A DNA stretch of 6,015 nt from CAYGZQ01 sp964354375 [NCBI: uncultured Planctomycetota bacterium] (GTDB lineage: Bacteria; JAJVIF01; JAPKYR01). The DNA is taken from positions 1-6,015 of the forward strand of contig CAYGZQ010000116.1 of the NCBI GenBank assembly GCA_964354375.1. The letters are read 5' to 3'. Positions within the stretch are counted from its first letter, which is position 1. Each line of letters starts with the position of its first letter. Made by a program: the position numbers and the translations under genes. Below the pieces are notes generated by a model. That model searched no databases, had not been told where the DNA came from, and was given only the letters and a program-made list of their open reading frames with translations. This document shows, piece after piece, positions 1-6,015 of this stretch.

Positions 1-58
1 GGTACGTGTGCGTCTTCAGCCGGTTCTTGCGATCGAAAGCGAACGTCCACTGCGCCCG
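1..58 (-). repeat. Rhs core entry repeat, unit 3
   Basis: This is the partner of 3130-3187, cut off by the left edge. It marks the start of the homologous part of the third cassette. Confidence 0.75.
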
Positions 59-247
59 GTACGCGATCTTGTAGTTGGTCCCGCTGATCGTCCGGTACGC
101 GTCCAGCTTCTTCGTGCCGGTCATATCGTTGTTGGTGTTGTAGCTATACGAACCCGCCGTATTCACTGTTACATTCGCCGCCGGTGGACGGAATCGAGAA
201 CCCCGTCAGCTGCCCGCCGCGCGCGTACGTCCGCTGCTCGATAAATC
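1..247 (-). pseudogene. Rhs core fragment with frameshift (copy 3, runs off the left edge)
   Basis: Reading leftward, one frame gives EQRTYARGGQLTGFSIPSTGG (about 239-177) and another continues as ANVTVNTAGSYSYNTNNDMTG and on to RAQWTFAFDRKNRLKTHTY at the left edge. Both halves look like one Rhs core (the first resembles a YDxxGxLTGF repeat, the second a YxYDxxGNxTG repeat), so a one-base insertion, or loss of two, lies near 176-183 in a GGCGGCG stretch. The first frame ends at a TAG at 146-144 and the second is closed upstream by a TGA at 208-206. No start codon with a ribosome site fits. From RAQWTF onward it matches copy 2 (3187-3130). It is probably the beginning of the next cassette, and its tail would lie outside the window. 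A sequencing error is an alternative explanation for the shift. Confidence 0.6.
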
Positions 248-303
248 GATAATCTTTCCCTCTGTTTCATTATGCTCCGCTTGCCCGACTAATATCCCTT
301 CAA
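248..303. other. Short spacer after lipoprotein B
   Basis: These 56 AT-richer bases lie between the lipoprotein B stop and the Rhs copy 3 fragment. No convincing promoter or terminator is visible. CGATAAT at 247-253 and ATTATCG at 303-309 are complementary, but about 50 bases apart and too short to call a hairpin. Confidence 0.4.
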
Positions 304-1809
304 TTATCGGAAAGCGCTGAGCGAGTACTGCTCAACAAGAAGTCCTTCTTCAGTCGTCAGAATCCATGTGAGATTGCCGGCTATGTCCGTACTCATGTCA
401 TTGTCGGCTCCGCATGTCCGACCGGATCCGATCCATTCGAATGCTCCCTGGGGCGAGAAGGAGCTGAGGAAATAGCCCTTGCCTTTAAGCCCTTCGTCCC
501 CGCAGGTGGGCAGGCGAGGAGAGTATTTCCCTGGACCGGGATCAAGATCGGAGCCTTTGCTGAAACCTCCAGTCACGTATATCATGCCATCTGCACCGAG
601 AGCCAGGTCTCCTGCTGGATTGAATGCGGCTCCGCCCCATGATTGTATCCACTCGGGGTTGCCCGACTGGTCAAACCTCAAGAGAAATGCGCTGGTGCAG
701 TTAAAGCCCTCCGTGTGGAAATAGGGGTCTGCAGTCAAAGGAAGCGAGACAGTGGTGACTTCGACTGGCGGGCTCCCCATGCACGTACCACTGACGTAGA
801 TCGAGCCGGCATTGTCGACAGCCAATCCCGCTGCGCCTCCTACCCCTGAGCCGACGGCGTAGAATCTGCAGGCTGCAGCGCGATCGGGCTCCGGAATCTC
901 CACAATGAAGAGCGGTTGGATCTGAGACTCGCTCGTATCGGCGGTACTTGATGACCCGTCCGCTTGAGGCGGCAACTGAGCAACACCGGCAATCATCGCT
1001 TTCCCATCATTGTCGACACGAACTTCTTCGGGCCAGAATGACACGCCCGGTTCGCCGATCACGGTTGAGTGCTTATACGTACCGTCATCCTTGAACACAG
1101 CAAGGAAGATGTCCCTGGGGCCGCTGCTTGTCCTCAAATCTTCGGTGGGACCGGGATCAAGATCAACCTGACCGGAAAAAGCGCCAAGCACTCGGAATTC
1201 GTGACTTGGTGCTGAGGTGACGGAGAGTGTGACAGCGTACGGGGTTCCTTCGAAGTTGGAGATAAGCTTGTGATCGACGTAGCGGTAGAACTGTGGTCGA
1301 CAAAACGGCCACACGTCCAGCCATCTCAATTCACCCTTGCCATCAATTCCGCAGGCAAAGCTTGCTTGATCGCCCGCAGGGACACTATATTCACGGGAGC
1401 CCGGCCCTGGATCGAAGTCAATGTCGCCCTCGAATTGTCCGGTCACCACCGCGGTCCCGGAGTCATTCACTGCCACGTCCTGACAGAGTATCCTTCCATC
1501 ACCGGAAAACTCAATGGTCCAATTGCCAACACCGTCACCTCTGATTTTCGTAAGGCAAGCCCGCCGGGGCGATGGGGTTTTGAAATCCCAGATCTCTTCG
1601 CCACTATAATTGCGTTCTCCAACCACATACATGTTCCCAGAGCCATCAGATGCAAGTGCTCCCCAGAACTGATCCTCGAGAAGCACTGCCCATTTAGGCT
1701 CAGGTAAAGGTCTTCGTGCGGGCGCGCATCCCACCGTTGCCGCCGCCGCGATGGCGGCAATGATACACAGAACACACCTTGAATTCCGTCTCTCGTTCAC
1801 ATTGGCCAT
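304..1809 (-). CDS. Secreted lipoprotein with SBBP-like beta-propeller repeats (lipoprotein B)
   Basis: The product has 501 residues from the ATG at 1809 to a TAA at 306-304. An in-frame ATG at 1854 would add 15 residues; 1809 is preferred because it puts the basic stretch (ERRNSR) at the very N-terminus, followed by a hydrophobic run and TVGC with Cys28 as probable lipidation site. Both starts have weak ribosome sites. Repeats of about 57-82 residues follow, with strand ends near Trp40, Trp97, Trp163, Tyr245, Phe316, Trp387 and Trp458, and DFDPGP or DLDPGP motifs at 131-137, 216-221 and 421-427. This predicts a beta-propeller of similar blade number to lipoprotein A, but sequence identity between the two is low outside the motifs. 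Both end shortly after a GLLVE string. The 70 nt after the Rhs copy 2 stop contain no other gene. Function is unknown; a cognate partner role for the Rhs tail is inferred from synteny only. Confidence 0.85.
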   Translation of the reverse strand: MANVNERRNSRCVLCIIAAIAAAATVGCAPARRPLPEPKWAVLLEDQFWGALASDGSGNMYVVGERNYSGEEIWDFKTPSPRRACLTKIRGDGVGNWTIEFSGDGRILCQDVAVNDSGTAVVTGQFEGDIDFDPGPGSREYSVPAGDQASFACGIDGKGELRWLDVWPFCRPQFYRYVDHKLISNFEGTPYAVTLSVTSAPSHEFRVLGAFSGQVDLDPGPTEDLRTSSGPRDIFLAVFKDDGTYKHSTVIGEPGVSFWPEEVRVDNDGKAMIAGVAQLPPQADGSSSTADTSESQIQPLFIVEIPEPDRAAACRFYAVGSGVGGAAGLAVDNAGSIYVSGTCMGSPPVEVTTVSLPLTADPYFHTEGFNCTSAFLLRFDQSGNPEWIQSWGGAAFNPAGDLALGADGMIYVTGGFSKGSDLDPGPGKYSPRLPTCGDEGLKGKGYFLSSFSPQGAFEWIGSGRTCGADNDMSTDIAGNLTWILTTEEGLLVEQYSLSAFR

Positions 1810-1879
1810 GTCTTCTGTCTCGCACACCCAACCTGCAAACGAATCCAGACTCATAAGATTCGCCTACACCAAGCAGGCA

Positions 1880-3241
1880 TCACCATGGAAACATCTGGCC
1901 GGGCCAGCCAGCCTGGATCCAGACGTGGTAGAAGTACTCGATAATCGCTTCCTCAATCATCTGCTTGATTATCGAATCGCAAGGCGGGCAATCAGCCATC
2001 TCCTCGCTGAGCAGTTTTTCGATGGAAGGCCAACAGTTCTGGTTCGCCCAAGTATCAAACGCTAACGCATCCGGATTGTTGTCTTGATGAAAAGGATCCT
2101 TAGCAGCGAACGTTGGGAGAGACCCCATCCAGTCAACACCAGGCTTGCAACCGGTGCCCATAAAGTACTTCCTGCGCTTCGCGTAATGCCAGCAAGTTGG
2201 ATTGCGGAACTCGCAAGGGCAGGACTCCTTTGGAAACCACTCCTCATACCGGTACCGCACTTGGTCGCACCCACAGTAAAACTGGATTCTATGCCCACTC
2301 ATCGCAAATCTTGGGTAATCCTCCCAGTAGATTCCTCCACCCGGTACTTGTTGATACGCCGTCTTCTTTATGCCCTCCTGAAAACAACAACACAGGACGC
2401 CGAAGAAACCGAAGCTTGGTGGGCCTGTCGTTTCTTGCCAAGGCACCGTTGGATCAGTCAGCCAGCTGGTATCATTATTATGCCACGGATCAGGCAGATC
2501 CCCCCGAGTACCTACGAAGCCGCTCCATTCTGCACTACCAGTAGGCCAATCTAATTGATACGGATTATTCCCTCGTCTGCTCGTGTGTCTGGCCAATCCC
2601 CCAAGGGAATGCCGAGTGCCTGTCAAGAGCAGGGCATCAAAGCCTTGTGTGCGGGGGTTGGTGGTGCCGCCGCCGTAGGATTCGGTGAAGGCACCGTGCG
2701 CGCCGAGGCGGGAGATGTCGGTGAAGGACGAGGTGGTGGGCTCGAGGTCGTTCTCGGGTTGACGCTCGCCTGACGCCATGCGGGGCGCGCGCGTGACAGA
2801 GACGGACGAGCCGCGCACAACCTTCGACGCGATGTCAGCCATGTCACGGAAGAGAAATTCATCGGTATATGATGACGGACCGACGTAACTGCGCTGACGC
2901 ACCCCGTCCGGCTTGTGCAGGTAGTCGCGATCGTAGCGGACGTAGTTGTAGATCCACATCCCGTTGCCGCTCGCAAGGAACTGGTGCTCCTGCGCCAAAC
3001 TGTTCCCGTCGTACACGTACCTCATCAGCGTATCATCCCAGTCGCCCGTGACGGAGTTGTCATTCCACCTCTGCCACACGCGACCCGCACCATCATACCA
3101 TATGTTCCCGCGAACGTTGGATCCGCCCGCGTACGTGTGCGTCTTCAGCCGGTTCTTGCGGTCGAAGCTGAACGTCCACTGCGCGCGGAGAAGGCAGATT
3201 ATGCTGTCATCTCCATCGGTCATAAAGTAGATAGCCGCCAA
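1880..3241 (-). CDS. Displaced Rhs core fragment with a different cysteine-rich tail (copy 2)
   Basis: The 453-codon frame starts at a TTG (3241) without a proper ribosome site; it is open in frame back to a stop at 3286-3284. The next possible start is ATG 3223, also without a site. Residues 19-228 are Rhs core with YD-type repeats: FDRKNRL, WYDGAGRVWQRW, YVYDGNSLAQE, then the block shared with copy 1 up to NPY (residue 228). Residues 229-453 are a unique tail rich in Trp, Tyr and Cys, with Cys groups at 284-286 (CCC), 323-325 (CGC), 341-343 (CPC), 350, 365, 403 and 418-421 (CPPC). The tail has no recognised enzyme motif. A full Rhs protein has well over 1000 residues, so this is a truncated tail module, not a complete gene. 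It may be silent, serving as a reservoir for recombination with an upstream full-length gene, or be translated weakly. Lipoprotein B follows after 70 nt. Confidence 0.72.
   Translation of the reverse strand: MAAIYFMTDGDDSIICLLRAQWTFSFDRKNRLKTHTYAGGSNVRGNIWYDGAGRVWQRWNDNSVTGDWDDTLMRYVYDGNSLAQEHQFLASGNGMWIYNYVRYDRDYLHKPDGVRQRSYVGPSSYTDEFLFRDMADIASKVVRGSSVSVTRAPRMASGERQPENDLEPTTSSFTDISRLGAHGAFTESYGGGTTNPRTQGFDALLLTGTRHSLGGLARHTSRRGNNPYQLDWPTGSAEWSGFVGTRGDLPDPWHNNDTSWLTDPTVPWQETTGPPSFGFFGVLCCCFQEGIKKTAYQQVPGGGIYWEDYPRFAMSGHRIQFYCGCDQVRYRYEEWFPKESCPCEFRNPTCWHYAKRRKYFMGTGCKPGVDWMGSLPTFAAKDPFHQDNNPDALAFDTWANQNCWPSIEKLLSEEMADCPPCDSIIKQMIEEAIIEYFYHVWIQAGWPGQMFPW
2637..2940 (-). repeat. Rhs core direct repeat, unit 2
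   Basis: This stretch aligns without gaps to 5712-6015 at a constant offset of 3,075 bases, and includes 38 identical bases at 2847-2884. The alignment on the right is cut by the window edge. At protein level 90 of 100 residues are identical. It decays at the left end where the variable tail begins. Confidence 0.85.
3130..3187 (-). repeat. Rhs core entry repeat, unit 2
   Basis: It is matched by positions 1-58 with only a few differences (offset 3,129) and encodes RAQWTFxFDRKNRLKTHTY. Similarity stops abruptly on the upstream side at 3187/58 and is cut on the other side by the window edge, so the full repeat is probably continuous with the one at 2637-2940. Confidence 0.75.
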
Positions 3242-3267
3242 CTTGGCGATTGCCGTGTTTGTCGAAG

Positions 3268-4716
3268 CTACAGAAGCGCCTCCTTAAGAATAAGGCTAAT
3301 AATGCGATTTTCTGAAGACTCAACTAGAAGGCCCTGATAATGGTGGAAAAGCGGATCATTCTTGCTCGAAAGGCATGAGTAGACTGTATCTCCTCGAACT
3401 GTTCGAGCGCCTCCGCCAGTGGCAAGCTGGACGTTCTGAAATTCACCCCGAGTGTCAAAAATGGCCACGAAGCTCTCTGCCAGTATCGTAGCATTTGGGC
3501 CTGGATCGAAATCGATCGGGACTTGGTACGATCCAGTGCATTGAATCTCCCCGTGAGAACCCAGATCTAGGCACTTAGCGTAATCCATAGTCTCACCGCC
3601 CCAAGCTAACGCCCATTGAGCCGATCCATCTGAATCGAATGCCGCCAGGAAGACGTCTTGAGCCCCATTTGATCTCCGAGCGACCTCTTCACCTCTGATG
3701 TCAATTGTAAACTGGCCCTTGAATTGGCCAAATACGTATACAGTGCCGTCTCGGGATGCAGCGACATCCATCGCGGAGCAGTAGTTCTCTGGATCCTTTC
3801 CACCCCAGGTCCTTACCCAGTTGACCTCGCCATCTTTATCTATCCTTGCGAGGAAACTACCTGCACTCGCGGTGTCCGGACCAGGCGAGATGACCAAGCC
3901 CGTGTCAAACACGAGGGATTCCCACATTCCGAGCGCCCCTGCCGCGTAAAGGTTCCCGGCATCGTCCGTGCAAATGGAGTGCAAGAAATCAATCTTCGAC
4001 TGCCCTCCCCAAGTCCTAACCCACTTCAGTTCGCCCTCATCGTCGAAGCGGCACACAAAACAGTCCCGATCACCGTTTGATCGCTTAAGCGTGGTTGCCT
4101 CTCCAGGGTCGAAATCCAATTCGCCGTCGAAGTTGCCGCCCAAGAACACACTTCCAGACTTCCAGGCTACCGCGGTGCCCTCTCCGAAGTCAGCCAACTG
4201 ACCCGACTGCGGCACCAAGTCTATTTGTCTGTCGACTTTGCCGTGAGCGTCCAGTTTCAGAAGAACGCCTGTGGCTGAAGCACCAGTCTCGTCTCCCGGG
4301 CGAGCTGACTCCTGGCTGCACCGACCGGTTGCATACACATTCCCCTGTCCATCACATGCGAGGTCATTCAGAAACAAGCCATTCTCGAAGCTGCCAAAGG
4401 AATCGCACCACATGAGCGCACCCGACGAGCTATATTTGGCCACAAAACAGTTGAGGGCGTCTTTGGTCGTCGTGCGCCACGCCGTCGCGGGAGCCGGGTC
4501 GAAATCGATCTTGCCGCTAAACACACCAAGTAGATAGACATTAGCGCCGTCATCAACTGACAGCGCCTTCGGGGAGCAGAGATCCGATTCTCCCGGGGAC
4601 TCGATCACGATCGGCCAGCCCTGCCTTGCGATCGGGCCGCTTCGGGGAGTACACGCAAACGCACCAGCAACAAGTCCCGCCGAACACAGAGCGCACAGCG
4701 CAAATCCTCTGTTCAT
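3268..4716 (-). CDS. Secreted lipoprotein with SBBP-like beta-propeller repeats (lipoprotein A)
   Basis: The product has 482 residues. The ATG at 4716 is chosen because a GAGAGGTG ribosome site lies 8 nt upstream and the N-terminus becomes a lipoprotein signal: MNRG, a hydrophobic run, then GAFAC with Cys22 as probable lipidation site. A longer frame reaches back to 4968 but overlaps the Rhs gene. The mature part is a chain of about seven repeats of 60-70 residues, each ending in a 'D.dG...W...WGG' strand. Trp232, Trp300 and Trp368 are exactly 68 residues apart. DFDPxP-type motifs occur at residues 71-76, 201-206 and 402-407, and GNxY.xG motifs sit between repeats. This fits a beta-propeller on the periplasmic or outer face of the envelope. 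It directly follows Rhs copy 1 and is a diverged relative of lipoprotein B. It could be a cognate immunity or accessory protein of that tail, but no sequence motif proves a function. Thirteen cysteines are present in the mature chain. Confidence 0.87.
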   Translation of the reverse strand: MNRGFALCALCSAGLVAGAFACTPRSGPIARQGWPIVIESPGESDLCSPKALSVDDGANVYLLGVFSGKIDFDPAPATAWRTTTKDALNCFVAKYSSSGALMWCDSFGSFENGLFLNDLACDGQGNVYATGRCSQESARPGDETGASATGVLLKLDAHGKVDRQIDLVPQSGQLADFGEGTAVAWKSGSVFLGGNFDGELDFDPGEATTLKRSNGDRDCFVCRFDDEGELKWVRTWGGQSKIDFLHSICTDDAGNLYAAGALGMWESLVFDTGLVISPGPDTASAGSFLARIDKDGEVNWVRTWGGKDPENYCSAMDVAASRDGTVYVFGQFKGQFTIDIRGEEVARRSNGAQDVFLAAFDSDGSAQWALAWGGETMDYAKCLDLGSHGEIQCTGSYQVPIDFDPGPNATILAESFVAIFDTRGEFQNVQLATGGGARTVRGDTVYSCLSSKNDPLFHHYQGLLVESSENRIISLILKEALL

Positions 4717-4724
4717 TGAGCATG

Positions 4725-4732
4725 CACCTCTC
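4725..4732 (-). promoter_or_regulatory. Ribosome binding site of lipoprotein A
   Basis: GAGAGGTG on the minus strand lies 8 nt before the ATG at 4716 and directly abuts the TGA of the upstream Rhs frame (4735-4733). It fixes the start of lipoprotein A and suggests translational coupling to the Rhs tail. Confidence 0.65.
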
Positions 4733-6015
4733 TCACCAGCCCGAAGGAACCTGTGGCGAAGCAGTGTCCAGTTCGCCTTCGTCACCATGAAGCAATGGGT
4801 CATCAACATGGCAGTGGAGGCAACACCTAAACCTTCCGATAAACCTGCCCTGTGTCTGAGGATTCGCAGAGAGTCCTGTCGTGTGGTTCCAGCAGCACCA
4901 ATACACATGGCCAGGTCTGTAATTGACGAATAACTCAGCAACTCTCTGACACATCGTTGATCTGTCATAGAATTCCCTATTCATTAGTCCGAATATCACC
5001 TGAACGATGTCCGTGTATCCAGGCAGCTCGTGCCCAAGAAGGCACATCCCTGCACATGTGAGGAATGCATACCACGTAGTGAAGGGAAGGCATGTCCTTA
5101 TGCAATTAGCGAGTATTATCAATCCTAGGTCCTCGATTAGTTGGATCAGCCTCTCGATCAACTCCTGGATGTCAGCAATAGCGGGGTATCTCTCCCGCAA
5201 CCACTCCTCGACAGTTCGACCGAATTCATCAAACAGGTCTTCCCAAATATCCTCGTTGGATGGTGACGATAACGGCGAGTGAGTCAGGCAACATTCTCCT
5301 CGACACTCGGCCTTGTGGTAGAGAATCTCCATGCTCCCTATATGCTTAAAGCAACCGGGACAGGATTCGAATTCCAGTCGGGTTCCGCAACAGTTATGAC
5401 ACCATCCCATATCCGTAGCCAATGTATTCAACGGCGGGTTTTCTCCACTCAAAATGCATTCAAGACAGCAATTAGGGCACATCCCGGCGTCAACCCAGCC
5501 TTTGTAGGAATCAGCGAACCAAGGCTCCAACCACGGTGGATCCTCCCATTCAGTTCCGCCTTGAAGTCTGGCTGCAGTCTCTTGTGTCAACGAGCCGCTG
5601 GCGAGTGGAAAGACTCCTCCGAACAGAGAAACGGAATAGGGGTTCTTTGCTCTGGTCAACAGTCTCTTGATTCCGGTCAAGTGGTGCCTGTCTCCAGCTT
5701 GCAGCAGCGCGTCGAAGCCGGAAGTTCGGGGATTCGTCGTGCCGCCGCCGTAGGATTCGGTGAAGGCACCGTGCGCGCCGAGGCGGGATATGTCGCTGAA
5801 GGAGGAGGTGGTGGGAGCCAGGTCGTTCTCGGGCGTACGCTCGCCTGACGCCATGCGCGGCGCGCGGGTCACCGTTGCGGACGAGCCGCGCGGGACCTTG
5901 GCGGCGATATCGACCATGTCGCGGAAGAGAAATTCATCGGTATATGATGACGGACCGACATACTTGCGCTGACGCACCCCGTCAGGCTTGTGCAGGTAGT
6001 CGCGATCGTAGCGGA
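4733..6015 (-). CDS. Rhs/YD-repeat protein, C-terminal part with cysteine-rich variable tail (copy 1, 5' partial)
   Basis: The frame is open from the right edge (first full codon at 6013) to a TGA at 4735-4733, giving 426 visible residues; the GTG at 5977 is internal and not a real start. Visible residues 1-126 are Rhs core end, including RYDRDYLHKPDG, YVGPSSYTDEFLFRD and GGGTTNPRT, and are close to copy 2 at 3241-1880. After the NPY at about 5636 the tail is unique. It has a Cys cluster at residues 179-242 (CPNCCLEC, CHNCC, CPGC, CRGECC), an acidic helical stretch, a hydrophobic segment at about 289-328, and a second cluster near the end (CCLHCH). By analogy with Rhs proteins the tail would be the effector domain, but I recognise no catalytic motif. 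Lipoprotein A starts 16 nt downstream, so the two genes are probably co-transcribed. The Rhs assignment is fairly sure; toxin activity is inferred. Confidence 0.8.
   Translation of the reverse strand, partial: RYDRDYLHKPDGVRQRKYVGPSSYTDEFLFRDMVDIAAKVPRGSSATVTRAPRMASGERTPENDLAPTTSSFSDISRLGAHGAFTESYGGGTTNPRTSGFDALLQAGDRHHLTGIKRLLTRAKNPYSVSLFGGVFPLASGSLTQETAARLQGGTEWEDPPWLEPWFADSYKGWVDAGMCPNCCLECILSGENPPLNTLATDMGWCHNCCGTRLEFESCPGCFKHIGSMEILYHKAECRGECCLTHSPLSSPSNEDIWEDLFDEFGRTVEEWLRERYPAIADIQELIERLIQLIEDLGLIILANCIRTCLPFTTWYAFLTCAGMCLLGHELPGYTDIVQVIFGLMNREFYDRSTMCQRVAELFVNYRPGHVYWCCWNHTTGLSANPQTQGRFIGRFRCCLHCHVDDPLLHGDEGELDTASPQVPSGW
5712..6015 (-). repeat. Rhs core direct repeat, unit 1
   Basis: This is the partner of 2637-2940 in the same orientation, with the identical 38-base block at 5922-5959. 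Such a pair of direct repeats could recombine and delete or swap the 3.1 kb between them. Confidence 0.85.

Noticed and set aside
169-270. Short minus-strand frame of 33 codons starting ATG at 270 behind GGAG
   Set aside because: It runs through the Rhs core remnant in the wrong frame, has a tight 4-nt spacing and no recognisable product.
247-309. Inverted repeat CGATAAT/ATTATCG as a terminator
   Set aside because: The arms are only seven bases, AT-rich and about 50 bases apart, with no T-run following.
1270-1707. Plus-strand open frame of 145 codons
   Set aside because: It lies antisense inside lipoprotein B, which has a signal peptide and repeats. The plus-strand translation has no recognisable motif.
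3281-3287. Strong AAGGAGG ribosome-site-like string on the minus strand
   Set aside because: No ATG, GTG or TTG lies at a usable distance, and it falls inside the last codons of lipoprotein A (Lys-Glu-Ala). The Rhs copy 2 TTG is about 40 bases away.
4717-4968. Longer start for lipoprotein A (ATG at 4968)
   Set aside because: It would overlap the Rhs tail by more than 200 bases and bury the lipoprotein signal 84 residues inside. The ATG at 4716 has a good ribosome site.
4733-5635. Assignment of the tails to a known nuclease or deaminase toxin family
   Set aside because: No HNH, AHH, DYW-like deaminase or other catalytic signature could be read with confidence; the Cys-His pairs alone do not define an enzyme.
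5279-5848. Plus-strand open frame of 189 codons
   Set aside because: It is antisense to the Rhs copy 1 tail and core. Its Gly/Ala-rich end also appears in the antisense of copy 2 (2555-2773), so it only mirrors the repeated Rhs core.

Overview
All convincing genes read on the minus strand, so the biological order runs from the right edge to the left. The window is about two units of a tandem array with a repeat length of roughly 3.1 kb. Each unit has (i) the end of an Rhs/YD-repeat core, (ii) a cysteine-rich C-terminal tail that differs between units, and (iii) a secreted, probably lipid-anchored protein built of about seven beta-strand repeats with DFDPGP motifs. After each lipoprotein gene a new Rhs core fragment begins.

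Layout in the direction of transcription: 6015-4733, 3' part of an Rhs gene (5' end outside the window); 4716-3268, lipoprotein A, starting 16 nt after the Rhs stop behind a good ribosome site; 3241-1880, second Rhs core fragment plus a different tail, with no convincing start; 1809-304, lipoprotein B; about 247-1, third Rhs core fragment, carrying a frameshift and running off the left edge. Rhs copies 1 and 2 agree at 90 of 100 residues over the shared core (hand count), then diverge abruptly after a shared NPY. Copies 2 and 3 match from an RAQWTF motif onward (minus-strand positions 3187 and 58) and not upstream of it. The core is GC-rich and the tails and lipoprotein genes are much less so, which is the composition step typical of polymorphic-toxin tail exchange.

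The likely reading is a polymorphic (Rhs-type) toxin or surface-protein locus with displaced tail cassettes, in which each tail travels with its own beta-propeller lipoprotein. The lipoprotein could be an immunity factor, a surface anchor or accessory protein, or a passenger; the sequence alone does not decide. The tails match no toxin family I recognise. Both contain a Cys-rich, possibly metal-binding module.

The organism is a Gram-negative-type bacterium with lipoprotein export. DFDPGP/SBBP-like propellers beside divergent Rhs genes suggest Planctomycetota (Phycisphaerae-like) or a similar environmental lineage, but this is an impression from protein style only. No tRNA, rRNA, CRISPR or transposase was seen.
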